Shown piece after piece: positions 17,669 through 25,515 of a stretch of DNA of 35,145 nucleotides. The stretch's first letter is position 1; every line of letters begins with the position of its first letter. The notes beneath the pieces were generated by a model. That model did no database searches. It worked only from the letters and a program-made list of their open reading frames with translations, and was not told where the DNA came from. Origin of the DNA: a virus; the IMG/VR virus record IMGVR_UViG_3300021957_000141, positions 1 to 35,145 of that record, one strand, 5' to 3'. A program made the translations under genes and the position numbers.

Positions 17669-18127
17669 TTAGTCTACCACATACATGATAGTTAGCTCAA
17701 TAGAGCCAGTAGCAGTACCCGCATTAGTCACGGTGATTGCTACGCCGTCCTCGTTTGTATCTGTCTCTGTGCCAGAGCCTAGAGCGATAGTTGCAAGAAC
17801 GTCTACCTTTTGAGCAGATGTTGACGCCGCCGCTGCCTTGTAAGCTGCCGCCGCCGCAGACACAGCCGTACCGGCTGCATTTGTGTGGGCCGCATAGCCA
17901 ACAGATAGTGTTGTGCCGCTACCAAGCGCGTCATATGCCAGGTTTCCTTGAACCAAGCGTGCGCCATCAGGTAAAACAAACATCTCAATTTCACTAGCTG
18001 CCGCCAGTGAAGCTGCTTCGTATGTGCCATAAGCTACGCGGATGCGTCCACTAAGCTCATTGGCTTGATTCATCACTGCCGGTGTGGCGCGTGAGTTGGT
18101 TCGTTGTGCGGAATATACAGTAGCCAT
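17669..18127 (-). CDS. Probable head decoration/cement protein
   Basis: The 152-aa protein follows the major capsid gene by 12 bp and is small, beta-rich and Ala/Thr/Gly-rich. It contains GARLVQGNLAYDALGSGTTLSVGYA, a pattern I associate with the Bordetella phage BPP-1 Bbp16-type cement protein. The local order (portal, Bbp19-like, scaffold, capsid, this gene) also parallels BPP-1. It ends VVD just before a terminator and is probably made in high amounts. A head-fibre protein would be an alternative. Confidence 0.6.
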   Translation of the reverse strand: MATVYSAQRTNSRATPAVMNQANELSGRIRVAYGTYEAASLAAASEIEMFVLPDGARLVQGNLAYDALGSGTTLSVGYAAHTNAAGTAVSAAAAAYKAAAASTSAQKVDVLATIALGSGTETDTNEDGVAITVTNAGTATGSIELTIMYVVD

Positions 18128-18139
18128 TTTTCAGTCTCC

Positions 18140-19000
18140 TTATTCGTTACAAGCGATTTCGACGACTTTGGACTCTTCCATCCGTGTCGCACCGACTGAC
18201 TGACAATAGTACACCTGAGTCGCATATGACTTGTCTGCACGTTCATCAATGCGTGCTGATGGCTCTTTGCCAATAGCGCACTTGATGCCGTCTGTTGCAA
18301 ACGCAATCACTTGGCGGTCAGAGTTACTGTCTGTACCCAAGCGGTTTGAAACGATGAAGTTGAAGCCAACAAACGTGTTGATCTCACCCATCGCCAAAGC
18401 TTTGACAGTGTTGTAATCGCTCGAAGTTACAGTTGTGTTGTTCAACAAATCAGAAACCTGCTTTGGAGAAACAAGAATGTTACGCGCGATAGAAGGATCT
18501 ACGTTGCCACTGTCAAGGATCTCTTTAGCTTCAACTAACTTAGCAATGGTCAAACCGGCAGATCCATGTGCGATCTTTTGGCCTGCTGGCAATGCTGTAG
18601 TGGTTGAACCGTCTTTGCCTGTTGAGGCGTTGCCGAGAGCTGCTGTAATGATAACATCATCCATTGCGCGGCCCATAGCTGCGGCAGCAGCACGGCTATA
18701 TGTTGAAGTCGGATCAACGAGTAAACGCACTTTGTCCTGATCGTCGATCAGATCGGCATACTCATAGTCAGACATAGTAACCATACGGCGTGAATGTGGT
18801 GTGTCCACAATCGGTGTATCCGCATGACGCGAAGTGCGCAGGATAGCGGCTGCTGATCCTACTTGGTCAAAAAAAGCTTTTTCGCCATTCACGCTTTCCA
18901 CATCTACCGCGTTACGCAGCAGAGAACCCATTTGCTGCGAAAGCATTTGGATGTTTGCAGAAAACTGATTGACAAAAGCTGTGGTGATTTGAGAAGACAT
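18140..19000 (-). CDS. Major capsid protein
   Basis: The 286-aa product follows the scaffold gene and has the pattern of an HK97-fold podovirus coat family: SSQITTAFVNQFSANIQMLS, then NGEKAFFDQVG, the TPHSRRMVTMSDYEYADLID block (about residues 68-87), RAAAAAMGRAMDDVIITAALGN and a basic C-terminal half. It has a strong ribosome binding site (AAGGAGAGA) and a 129-bp gene-free leader (19001-19129) with GC-rich short hairpins in which I see no convincing promoter. It is smaller than T7 gp10A (345 aa). Codon choice looks like its neighbours. Confidence 0.85.
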   Translation of the reverse strand: MSSQITTAFVNQFSANIQMLSQQMGSLLRNAVDVESVNGEKAFFDQVGSAAAILRTSRHADTPIVDTPHSRRMVTMSDYEYADLIDDQDKVRLLVDPTSTYSRAAAAAMGRAMDDVIITAALGNASTGKDGSTTTALPAGQKIAHGSAGLTIAKLVEAKEILDSGNVDPSIARNILVSPKQVSDLLNNTTVTSSDYNTVKALAMGEINTFVGFNFIVSNRLGTDSNSDRQVIAFATDGIKCAIGKEPSARIDERADKSYATQVYYCQSVGATRMEESKVVEIACNE

Positions 19001-19129
19001 TTGTCTCTCCTTGCTCTGTTACAGTTAAAGTTGCTGCGCTTGGTTGTCCCCGAGGGGGCCGTGCTACTGCTTAGGGCAGCTAATCCGCTTGACACACAAG
19101 CTTGGCGGCGTGGGCCTAAAGGTTATCCA

Positions 19130-19942
19130 CTATGACATGAGCGCGAATAGTCGCTGCGCTTCCGCAACATACGCATCATGCTCTGGATGCTGTGCATCCA
19201 AATACGGCCCGTCTTGCCGCATAACCTCTTTCAGTTGACGCTGCGCCTCTTCTGGCGTCATTATCAACTCAGTCGGTTCACCGACTAGGTTATCCTCTCC
19301 AATCTGCTCTGCCAAGGCAGAAAACATTTTTATAACTTCTGGATGATCTCCAAGCATGCGGCCATCCGAAAGCTGCACATCCTCAAACATGTCCATGCCC
19401 TTTTCGCCCAGCAGCGTCCTAGCGGCGCTCTGAGCCATTCCTATGCGCTGTTCATACGCTTGGCCGAACTCTTGCCGCAGAACTTGCTCTGACTCATATA
19501 CGGCGCTCTCAGAGCGGCTCTGAGCGTCTGCCTTGGATGTCTCGCCTGTATCATTGATGAATTTGGCAATGCGATCTACCTGACGAGGCTGTAGCCCCGC
19601 TTCCCACATGGCCTGCTTTAGGCCAGAGATAGCATCTTTGCTCATGCCATCGCCTAAGTTCATCTCATAGGCGTCAGCATTATCTGGGCGCCCAACAGAA
19701 TTGTAAAACTCATTGTACTGGTCATCTGTCCAGCTCTTACCAGGCTTTGCAATTTTATCAGCGCCAATCATGCGCTGCGCGTTCACATAGCTTTTCGCCA
19801 AGCTGGCTGGGTCTGTAAACGTCCGCAGTGACGGTTCGCCACGCAGATCCTCTGGCAAACTGTCCAAAAATCCTACAGGCGCAGCTTCTGCACCCCCTGC
19901 GACTTCTTGAGATCCAGTGTCTTGGATTGCCTCTTCGCTCAT
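19130..19942 (-). CDS. Capsid assembly (scaffolding) protein
   Basis: The 270-aa protein is acidic and helical. After a loose acidic start it contains FLDSLPEDLRGEPSLRTFTD and SLAKSYVNAQRMIGADKI, a signature I recognise in podovirus scaffolding proteins, then a basic-acidic C-terminal helix ending RLFALMS. It lies immediately before the capsid gene, the standard position. It directs procapsid assembly and leaves before DNA packaging. It overlaps the preceding 69-aa gene by 4 bp (ATGA). Confidence 0.85.
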   Translation of the reverse strand: MSEEAIQDTGSQEVAGGAEAAPVGFLDSLPEDLRGEPSLRTFTDPASLAKSYVNAQRMIGADKIAKPGKSWTDDQYNEFYNSVGRPDNADAYEMNLGDGMSKDAISGLKQAMWEAGLQPRQVDRIAKFINDTGETSKADAQSRSESAVYESEQVLRQEFGQAYEQRIGMAQSAARTLLGEKGMDMFEDVQLSDGRMLGDHPEVIKMFSALAEQIGEDNLVGEPTELIMTPEEAQRQLKEVMRQDGPYLDAQHPEHDAYVAEAQRLFALMS

Positions 19943-20148
19943 CGTTTTTCCTTCTCTTCGGTCAACATACGGACAATCAGCAGCACCGCTGCGCGCTGAC
20001 CTTCATTAAATGCAGTTTCATAAGGATTGTCCGAAAACGTGGTTGTCTCATATCCAAACCTAGATTTGAGATCACTTAAAACTTTTGCGCCATCCTCTGT
20101 ATTAAAGGTGCGCCGGTAAGCTAACTTCAGATCGTCTATTTGCTTCAT
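19939..20148 (-). CDS. Bbp19-like small head-region protein
   Basis: The 69-aa product matches a small phage family recognised by YRRTFNTEDGAKVLSDLKSRFGY and DNPYETAFNEGQRAAVLLI. The family is named after Bordetella phage BPP-1 Bbp19 and is found between portal and scaffold genes. Its function is not known to me. It overlaps both neighbours by 4 bp, so it is made together with portal and scaffold. Confidence 0.75.
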   Translation of the reverse strand: MKQIDDLKLAYRRTFNTEDGAKVLSDLKSRFGYETTTFSDNPYETAFNEGQRAAVLLIVRMLTEEKEKR

Positions 20149-21746
20149 TGACCACCACCCTGAGTGGCCTTAACTAAAGGCGCAACATTGCCAGCAGCCT
20201 CAGACGCCATCATCTCACGCTGCATCTGCTCTTGAACTTGGGCCTGCTCGGCCTGCTCTTTGCGAACCTGTTCAACCTCATCAGCACCTCTGATAATCCG
20301 AGCCGGCAGACCTGCTGTCTCAACCAAATACTGAACCATCTTGTCGCCGTCCAGATAATCCGTAACAGGCGCAACCTCACTAACTTGCAGCAAGATCTCA
20401 AACCCGCGCAGCATCGCCTGCAAGTCTGTAAGCTTCTGAGCCTTGGCGAGTGGAGAAACGTACTCAATGTCAATGTTTTGCCCCTGCAACTCTTCAGGCG
20501 GCTCTGGAAGTAAGCCAGCTCTAAGAAGTAAAGCAAAGGAACGGTCGATCAGCGGCTGGAGTAGCTCGGCCTGCAACCGTCCTAAAACAGGGCCGAGCAA
20601 ACGCATTTTCTCCTCGTTCCTTTGCAATACCTCAGTCGCTGTCATGTTGGCCCCTTGGCCTAACAACAACTGATCTACATAAAACGCCTGACGAATTGAA
20701 TTTCGGCGCTGCTCTTCCATGTTAAGACCTAAAGGATTGTTTGCGCCAATGTTCAAAGGCTCCAAACGATCCCGTGTCCCCGAGCGGTAAAAGTTTAACG
20801 CGCCAGGTGTAGTGCGAACAGGCATCATAAACCCGTCATCTGGAACCATCAAAGGAGGATCAATCTGCTTTTGAGCCGCCTTGATTGTCGTTTCAGACAT
20901 CTTGTTTAACATCTTAACGTCAGGCAAAGCAGTCATTGCTGGCGATCTGCCGTAAGTAGAAACGCTATCTTTGACAAAGCGCGGACACATAAAGGGAAAC
21001 TCATCAAAGCCGCCCTCAGAAAGCAGCTCAAGATTGTCAGACAAGTAATAAACAGACGCGACAGGCTTGTTCTTGGCTAGTCGCCCAGACGCCTCTGCGC
21101 GCGGAAAGACAGCGTGGATCACTTGATGCTCCTTATAAGGATCATCTTTTAAGTCTTTTTCTATCTGTCTAGGCATTTTAACATTAGGGAACTGCATGGC
21201 AATCGCCCGAGCCGTCAACTTGAACTTACGGTAAACAGTGTCAACCCTGCCGCTAGGATCTTCGCTTATGCAAACCTCGGCAATGTGGCGACACGCAAAC
21301 CGCAAACCACCTTCTTCATACTCAACGTAAAAAGCCCCTGTGCCAAAAACAACCAAGTCATAATACAACTCATGGATTTCTTGCTGAAAGTTAGACCGAT
21401 TGAAATGCTGGTACATCTGATCCATGCAGATCTCTAACCACTCATTCGCTGCATCGTCGCGCTGCAATCCAGTGTCGCGGTAACGCATAGAAAACCAAGG
21501 CGTACTTGGCGAAGTTAACATGCCGTGCAGTGAAGACGCCAACAGCTCAACAGCATGGATAGCCGTGCCGTCAAAAATACGTTCAGTTCGCTTGTCACCT
21601 TGGGTGCGCTTTTTAGTAATATCTGCCTTACGAGGCAGCATGAAATCAGCTAGCTCTTGCCAGTGTGACTCCCAATTGGAACGCTGGCTTTGTAACGTCT
21701 TGTATCGCTTATCTAAACGAGCAACTAAAGGTTTTACTTCTGCCAT
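20145..21746 (-). CDS. Portal (head-to-tail connector) protein
   Basis: The 533-aa protein is the T7 gp8-type portal by length and motifs: an early RSNWESHWQELADFMLPRK segment, then ERIFDGTAIHAVELLASSLHGMLTSPSTPWF, LYYDLVVFGTGAFYVEYEEG and a long C-terminal helical barrel region rich in Gln/Glu (about residues 490-520). It forms the dodecameric ring for DNA entry and exit and binds the terminase. It starts in a TAATG overlap with the 71-aa gene upstream. Confidence 0.92.
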   Translation of the reverse strand: MAEVKPLVARLDKRYKTLQSQRSNWESHWQELADFMLPRKADITKKRTQGDKRTERIFDGTAIHAVELLASSLHGMLTSPSTPWFSMRYRDTGLQRDDAANEWLEICMDQMYQHFNRSNFQQEIHELYYDLVVFGTGAFYVEYEEGGLRFACRHIAEVCISEDPSGRVDTVYRKFKLTARAIAMQFPNVKMPRQIEKDLKDDPYKEHQVIHAVFPRAEASGRLAKNKPVASVYYLSDNLELLSEGGFDEFPFMCPRFVKDSVSTYGRSPAMTALPDVKMLNKMSETTIKAAQKQIDPPLMVPDDGFMMPVRTTPGALNFYRSGTRDRLEPLNIGANNPLGLNMEEQRRNSIRQAFYVDQLLLGQGANMTATEVLQRNEEKMRLLGPVLGRLQAELLQPLIDRSFALLLRAGLLPEPPEELQGQNIDIEYVSPLAKAQKLTDLQAMLRGFEILLQVSEVAPVTDYLDGDKMVQYLVETAGLPARIIRGADEVEQVRKEQAEQAQVQEQMQREMMASEAAGNVAPLVKATQGGGQ

Positions 21747-21961
21747 TATTTTATCCCATAACTTGTCATCAGTGTGCGCTTAGGGCGCGATTTAGAATCC
21801 TTAACACCCTCAACCGCACCACCCTGCGTCCGACCAGCCATCTTTTGCTGCGCGCGTTCCAAAGGATCAACAGTTGACTGCCCCAGCAACGCAGCAGGCT
21901 GGGCGGCATTACCACCCATAATCCCTGCAATATTGCCCAGCTTCTTTTTCTTAATAAGCAT
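21746..21961 (-). CDS. Small hypothetical head-region protein, 71 aa
   Basis: The product starts MLIKKKKLGNIAGIMGG and continues with a polar, basic stretch ending LMTSYGIK. I chose the ATG at 21961; a TTG 12 nt upstream would add MDSI and overlap the preceding gene. No family is recognised with confidence. It lies between the acidic 247-aa protein and the portal with tight coupling on the portal side, so it is probably a minor virion or assembly protein. Confidence 0.6.
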   Translation of the reverse strand: MLIKKKKLGNIAGIMGGNAAQPAALLGQSTVDPLERAQQKMAGRTQGGAVEGVKDSKSRPKRTLMTSYGIK

Positions 21962-21965
21962 AATG

Positions 21966-22709
21966 CTATCCAATCAATGACCGGCGTCTGCGCGTCTTGC
22001 CTTCTTCCTCACCAGAGCCAAGCAAACCGCCAGGTGTTGTAAGAATAGTTGATTTGCGCCCCTTCGTCATCTTTGCTATAGCTTTGTCTTCAGCAGGGCC
22101 AACAGATGTTGTCTGAGCAGCAGCTTGCTGAACAGCAGCGCCGGCAGCAGTTCCAACAGAAGCGGCAGAAGCTTTTTCAGCCGCTTCAGCCTTAACATCC
22201 GCCAATGCTTCAGCTTTTGCAGCCTCATCCTCTAAAGCCGCCGCAGCGTCTAAAGCATCTTGGTCAACAACACCCGTAAAGCTGGCGTCAGATTCTATCT
22301 TCTCTTCTTCCGTTGTTACGCCATCAGCATCAATGTCGCCGTCAACAGTGAACGTGTCTTCAGCAATTTCTTCAACTTCTGTTAAAGCAGTGTTTGTTAC
22401 CTCATCAAGAACAGTTTCTGTCTCTGCCTCTGCCTCTACCTCTACCTCTACCTCTGGCTCTACTGTCATAATTGTGGTTGGCTTATCGTCGTTCTGTGAG
22501 CTTTTCATAGACTGCTCAACTGCGGCTCTAGATCTTGCCTGCCTACCAGCAAGGTCTCGCTGATAAGCAGCATTCTGTTCTTTAATGCCTAAGTCCATCA
22601 AAAGATCGTCAGTGGCGCTGTTCTTGGGAAGATCCGACACACTCCCGCCGTAGCCTTTGCTCTTGTCACTCTTTGGTTCAGGACTTCCACCACCACAAAA
22701 AGCACCCAT
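21966..22709 (-). CDS. Acidic low-complexity head-region protein
   Basis: The 247-aa product begins MGAFCGGGSPEPKSDKS, has a strongly acidic middle with a VEVEVEAEAETET run (about residues 86-98) and an Ala/Glu region, and ends in a conserved tail KSTILTTPGGLLGSG...RRRRSLIG. The tail motif (ILTxPxGLLG...LLG/LIG) recurs in podovirus proteins encoded between terminase and portal. The middle is probably disordered. A role in portal or head assembly is inferred from position. The function is unknown. Confidence 0.6.
   Translation of the reverse strand: MGAFCGGGSPEPKSDKSKGYGGSVSDLPKNSATDDLLMDLGIKEQNAAYQRDLAGRQARSRAAVEQSMKSSQNDDKPTTIMTVEPEVEVEVEAEAETETVLDEVTNTALTEVEEIAEDTFTVDGDIDADGVTTEEEKIESDASFTGVVDQDALDAAAALEDEAAKAEALADVKAEAAEKASAASVGTAAGAAVQQAAAQTTSVGPAEDKAIAKMTKGRKSTILTTPGGLLGSGEEEGKTRRRRSLIG
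22422..22457. repeat. Hexanucleotide microsatellite CTCTRC x6
   Basis: Six consecutive 6-bp units (two CTCTGC, three CTCTAC, one CTCTGG) code the VE/AE dipeptide run in the acidic 247-aa protein. The frame is kept under unit gain or loss, so this is a likely site of length change between strains. Confidence 0.85.
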
Positions 22710-22711
22710 AA

Positions 22712-23176
22712 CTAAACATCCTTATATGTTAAAGTTCCCGCAGAAACATAGCCCAGGCGCCCCAACAAAGCAGCGCCCCTTTCAGTGTTAACGCCAGAAG
22801 TCGCACCTGTCAAAATTTGACTTGCACCAACGTCCCGCGCCCAATCTTCAAAAATCTTCATAAGCCTAACACCAACCATGCCGCCTCTATATTCAGGCTT
22901 GACATACCATATATAATCGCCAGCGACTAGAGTGTCGCTATATGGGTGCTTAATCGTCATGCCAATAATGCAGCCAGCAAGGTCTTTGCCAGCCCAACAA
23001 CCTAAAACTAAACTATCATCGCTGCAAATACGGTCATCAACCCAATCGCACATCTTGTCCCAATTAAAGTCAATAACGCGCTGGTAAGACTGAGAATGAA
23101 ATTGCTGCGCCAAATCAGTCACAGCCGCAGCGTCTAAAGAAGACGCCTCCCTATACTTACGCCGCAAATGGATCAT
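22712..23176 (-). CDS. GNAT-family N-acetyltransferase
   Basis: The 154-aa product has the GNAT fold order: a beta strand with LVLGCWAGKDLAGCIIGMTI, then YIWYVKPEYRGGMVGVRLMKIFEDWA (residues 89-114), where RGGMVG is the acetyl-CoA pyrophosphate-binding motif A, and a C-terminal LLGRLGYVSAGTLTYK. The substrate is unknown. It overlaps the terminase large subunit by 20 bp. Similar genes sit next to terminase in other marine podoviruses, suggesting a late or virion-linked role such as protein modification, but this is inference. Confidence 0.85.
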   Translation of the reverse strand: MIHLRRKYREASSLDAAAVTDLAQQFHSQSYQRVIDFNWDKMCDWVDDRICSDDSLVLGCWAGKDLAGCIIGMTIKHPYSDTLVAGDYIWYVKPEYRGGMVGVRLMKIFEDWARDVGASQILTGATSGVNTERGAALLGRLGYVSAGTLTYKDV

Positions 23177-24434
23177 ATTCCATTACCGCCATTTTCTGAG
23201 AAACCGCCATGCGATCCCTGCTTTCTCGCAAACCAACTGCCAAATACCTAAAAGCATCCGCTGCATGGCTCGACCAATCATGGACAGGCGAAGACCTAAA
23301 GCTCCTAGTGCGCTCGTTATACGCTCTATGATACTGACGCAAACACTCCAAACCATGTCCGCACTTCTCCCTGTCAAACCATAAACGCGGGATCAACATC
23401 TGACCCGCATGGATACCATCCTCAATCGGAAGCTTAGGAACAACTCGAAAGTTTAAACCCAAGTCCCAAGCAACCTCACGCCTACTCTTGCCAGACCCTA
23501 ACTCACGAACCTCAATATCGTGCGGCGCATTGTGATCCCCATACAAATAGCCCTTTGACGTTAAAATTTTGCAGTAATGAGGCAACCCCTCTCCACGGGC
23601 CTCGTAAAAATCTATCACATGTATAGCACGACCAACCGATTGCGTAAACCATATCGCTGTGCTGTCGCCAACACCCAAGTCCCACCAAGTGTCAACACGC
23701 ACACTCGGATCATAAGGAACATTGGAAATCCGCCCATCCAACTGAGCAACCTCCATCTCCTTGCCATAAACAGCGCCAGGAACATTCGCATTCCAAGAAC
23801 ACTCAAATTCCTGCTGATACTGGTCATGCGTCATCATAGACTTGGCAGCAGACAATTCCTCATCATCCAGCAAGCCTGTCTCACTCGCCTTGTAAACCGC
23901 AGCCAGCCAATCAGGATTGGAAGCAGCCTCTTCATACTTATCAAAAAAAGCATTGTGACCCTTCGGCGTCCCGACAAACACACACCAACCCTTGCGATCA
24001 GATAACGCCGGCCTCAACACCTCGGGAAAAACATTCTCAGGCATGTCGGCAACCTCATCCATAACACAACCGTCAAGATAAATCCCACGCAAGCTGTCTG
24101 GATTCTCAGCGCCCAACAAACTAATCCTAGCGCCGTTAGGCAAATCACAACGCAATTCAGTCTCATGAAACCGAACATTCGGGATCTTGCCTGCAAACTG
24201 TTTTATATAATCCCAAGCAACATTCTTCGCCTGGCGATAGGTGGGCGCCATGTAGGCATAGCGGGGGTTCTCTTTCCCAGACATCAAGGCATCGCGCAAA
24301 ACATGGTTGATCGCCCAGACCGTTTTGCCAAAGCGGCGGTGGCAAACAACTACACCCCAACGCTTCAAAGACATCTCATCGTGCAGCTTTAACTGCAACT
24401 CCCTCGGCTCATAAGGAATCTCAATGTGCGTCAA
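23157..24434 (-). CDS. Terminase large subunit
   Basis: The 425-aa packaging motor has an N-terminal ATPase with a Walker A-like CHRRFGKT (residues 31-38) and Walker B with the catalytic pair DE at 126-127 (CVMDEVADM). The coupling motif is GTP at 155-157. The C-terminal RNase H-like nuclease has WWDLGVGDST (D252) and HDWSSHAADAFRYL (D386 to D393). The start is TTG (24434), overlapping the TGA of the 90-aa gene upstream. The next in-frame Met is residue 21, too late to keep the adenine-binding region intact. A weak start may hold down terminase amount. Confidence 0.93.
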   Translation of the reverse strand: MTHIEIPYEPRELQLKLHDEMSLKRWGVVVCHRRFGKTVWAINHVLRDALMSGKENPRYAYMAPTYRQAKNVAWDYIKQFAGKIPNVRFHETELRCDLPNGARISLLGAENPDSLRGIYLDGCVMDEVADMPENVFPEVLRPALSDRKGWCVFVGTPKGHNAFFDKYEEAASNPDWLAAVYKASETGLLDDEELSAAKSMMTHDQYQQEFECSWNANVPGAVYGKEMEVAQLDGRISNVPYDPSVRVDTWWDLGVGDSTAIWFTQSVGRAIHVIDFYEARGEGLPHYCKILTSKGYLYGDHNAPHDIEVRELGSGKSRREVAWDLGLNFRVVPKLPIEDGIHAGQMLIPRLWFDREKCGHGLECLRQYHRAYNERTRSFRSSPVHDWSSHAADAFRYLAVGLRESRDRMAVSQKMAVMEYDPFAA

Positions 24435-24703
24435 TGCTCCGTAACCTTCTTCTGATCCCTGAATACCAGTATGTCATTACTCTCAAGGATAGCCTCGTAT
24501 AAATCAATAAGCAATATTGCCGACTCAATCTGCTCAGATGCGCTGCGGCCAGTGACAACAGTATCCCTCAAGGCCTCTAGGTGGCCTAGCATGGCTTGTT
24601 GCGAAGGCGACAGGGAGTAAGTCAAAGTGTCTCTAGCTCCGGTGTAATATAGAGGTATAAGGGCGCGCGGTTTTGCGGGGGGTGGGGGGGTCGGTTTGCG
24701 CAA
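24431..24703 (-). CDS. Small hypothetical protein between the terminase subunits
   Basis: The frame can be read from a TTG at 24703 (90 aa), giving a proline-rich start, but I see no ribosome binding site there. A TTG at 24625 has GGAG about 11 nt upstream and would give 64 aa beginning with TYSLSPSQQAMLGHLEALRD. The second half is a neat helical protein (SEQIESAILLIDLYEAILES). Its stop overlaps the TTG start of the terminase large subunit, so coupling is likely. No family is recognised. The stretch upstream (24704-24926) has no gene I can support. Confidence 0.5.
   Translation of the reverse strand: MRKPTPPPPAKPRALIPLYYTGARDTLTYSLSPSQQAMLGHLEALRDTVVTGRSASEQIESAILLIDLYEAILESNDILVFRDQKKVTEH
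24674..24690 (+). other. G-rich tract (G6-T-G7)
   Basis: The plus strand reads GCGGGGGGTGGGGGGG. It lies inside or just before the 90-aa frame, which reads it as PPPP. Such tracts can form G-quadruplexes and are hotspots for slippage and sequencing error, so the reading frame here deserves caution. Confidence 0.7.
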
Positions 24704-24726
24704 AACGCATGGCTTAACCGTGGTGT

Positions 24727-24757
24727 CATAATAACTATTATGTTAAATAGAACGCAA
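24727..24757 (-). promoter_or_regulatory. Candidate promoter with 16-bp palindrome before terminase
   Basis: On the minus strand TTGCGT (24752-24757) and TATTAT (24728-24733) are separated by 18 bp, a plausible sigma70 promoter. The -10 lies inside the palindrome CATAATAACTATTATG (24727-24742), which could be an operator. It would drive the 90-aa gene and the terminase large subunit onward. No experimental support. Confidence 0.4.
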
Positions 24758-24926
24758 GGCATTGTTGTTGTTGTAGATTTTATTCGCGACTGCCATGCAG
24801 CAAACGCAAACCACAAGATGTTGTGCCTACCCTGCCTCGCCGGCCTGGCGCCGAGGTGTCTCAGCATGCCGGCTTCACGCGCGTAGCTGTCAACGACAGG
24901 ATGTGTTGTATACACATGATCCGACA

Positions 24927-25391
24927 TCAATGCTTCGTCACCGCATCTTCCTTTTGGTCAGGCACAACCTCAGTTGTATTGACCTCTACATCACCACCAG
25001 CCCAACTGATTGTGAACGTCTGGGCCTGTGGCTGGTCTTCCTTCTTGTCTCTCACACCCCACGGCATGTTCCGTGCTAGCGTCCACTTCAATGTATCAAT
25101 CTCAAGCCTACGCCGTTGCACCTCTGCGTTAGCCAGCCTGTTGTCCTCAAACGTAGGAAGTGGCGACACTGCCAGGTTGTTGATGTGGTCAGTGAAGTAT
25201 TCTGACTGCATGACCCTGCCTCTTCGATAGACCTCATACAGATCATCATCACGCAACACAGCTTGCATGACGCCTTGGTAGGTCGGCATGCCTTTTGTTT
25301 TGAGAATGTTTTTGAGTGTTTCGCCTACTGCCAAGCGGTCAGCGATCTTGTGCATCAGCTCGGCGTCAATTTTTACTGGTTTCTTTGACAT
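24927..25391 (-). CDS. Terminase small subunit
   Basis: The 154-aa protein has an N-terminal helix-turn-helix region (LMHKIADRLAVGETLKNILK, then GMPTYQGVMQAVLRDD, residues 12-50) and a central helix with LEIDTLKWTLARNMPWGVRDK, the pattern of Sf6-type terminase small subunits. It recognises the packaging site and loads the large subunit. It begins 24 bp after a candidate promoter and is the first gene of the late block. A 223-bp gene-poor stretch separates it from the next gene, which could hold the packaging site. Confidence 0.88.
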   Translation of the reverse strand: MSKKPVKIDAELMHKIADRLAVGETLKNILKTKGMPTYQGVMQAVLRDDDLYEVYRRGRVMQSEYFTDHINNLAVSPLPTFEDNRLANAEVQRRRLEIDTLKWTLARNMPWGVRDKKEDQPQAQTFTISWAGGDVEVNTTEVVPDQKEDAVTKH

Positions 25392-25414
25392 GTGTGCCTC
25401 ATCTGTTTTTTGGG

Positions 25415-25442
25415 ATCATAGCACAAAAAAGGCCCAGCGCAA
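25415..25442 (-). promoter_or_regulatory. Candidate late promoter before terminase small subunit
   Basis: On the minus strand TTGCGC (25437-25442) and TATGAT (25415-25420) are 16 bp apart. The -35 and spacer coincide with the second arm and U-tract of the terminator that ends the replication operon. The compact terminator-promoter fusion fits the start of the late operon. Confidence 0.45.
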
Positions 25443-25454
25443 TAATGCTGGGCC
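25425..25454 (-). terminator. Intrinsic terminator at the end of the replication operon
   Basis: On the minus strand an 8-bp perfect stem (GGCCCAGC / GCTGGGCC, plus-strand arms at 25447-25454 and 25431-25438) with an 8-nt loop is followed by six T (25425-25430). It lies 61 bp after the last replication gene. The strength suggests a real boundary between early and late transcription. Confidence 0.85.
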
Positions 25455-25515
25455 AGTTGTTGAGTGTTGAGCTGTGGAAACAGGTGGAAGCAACTCAACG
25501 GGCAATTACTTTTTA

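Noticed and set aside
24622-24930. A 102-codon minus-strand frame starting at the terminase small subunit stop
   Set aside because: The TGATG overlap is attractive, but the product is compositionally odd, runs through GC-rich hairpin sequence and the palindrome, and overlaps the more protein-like 90-aa frame.
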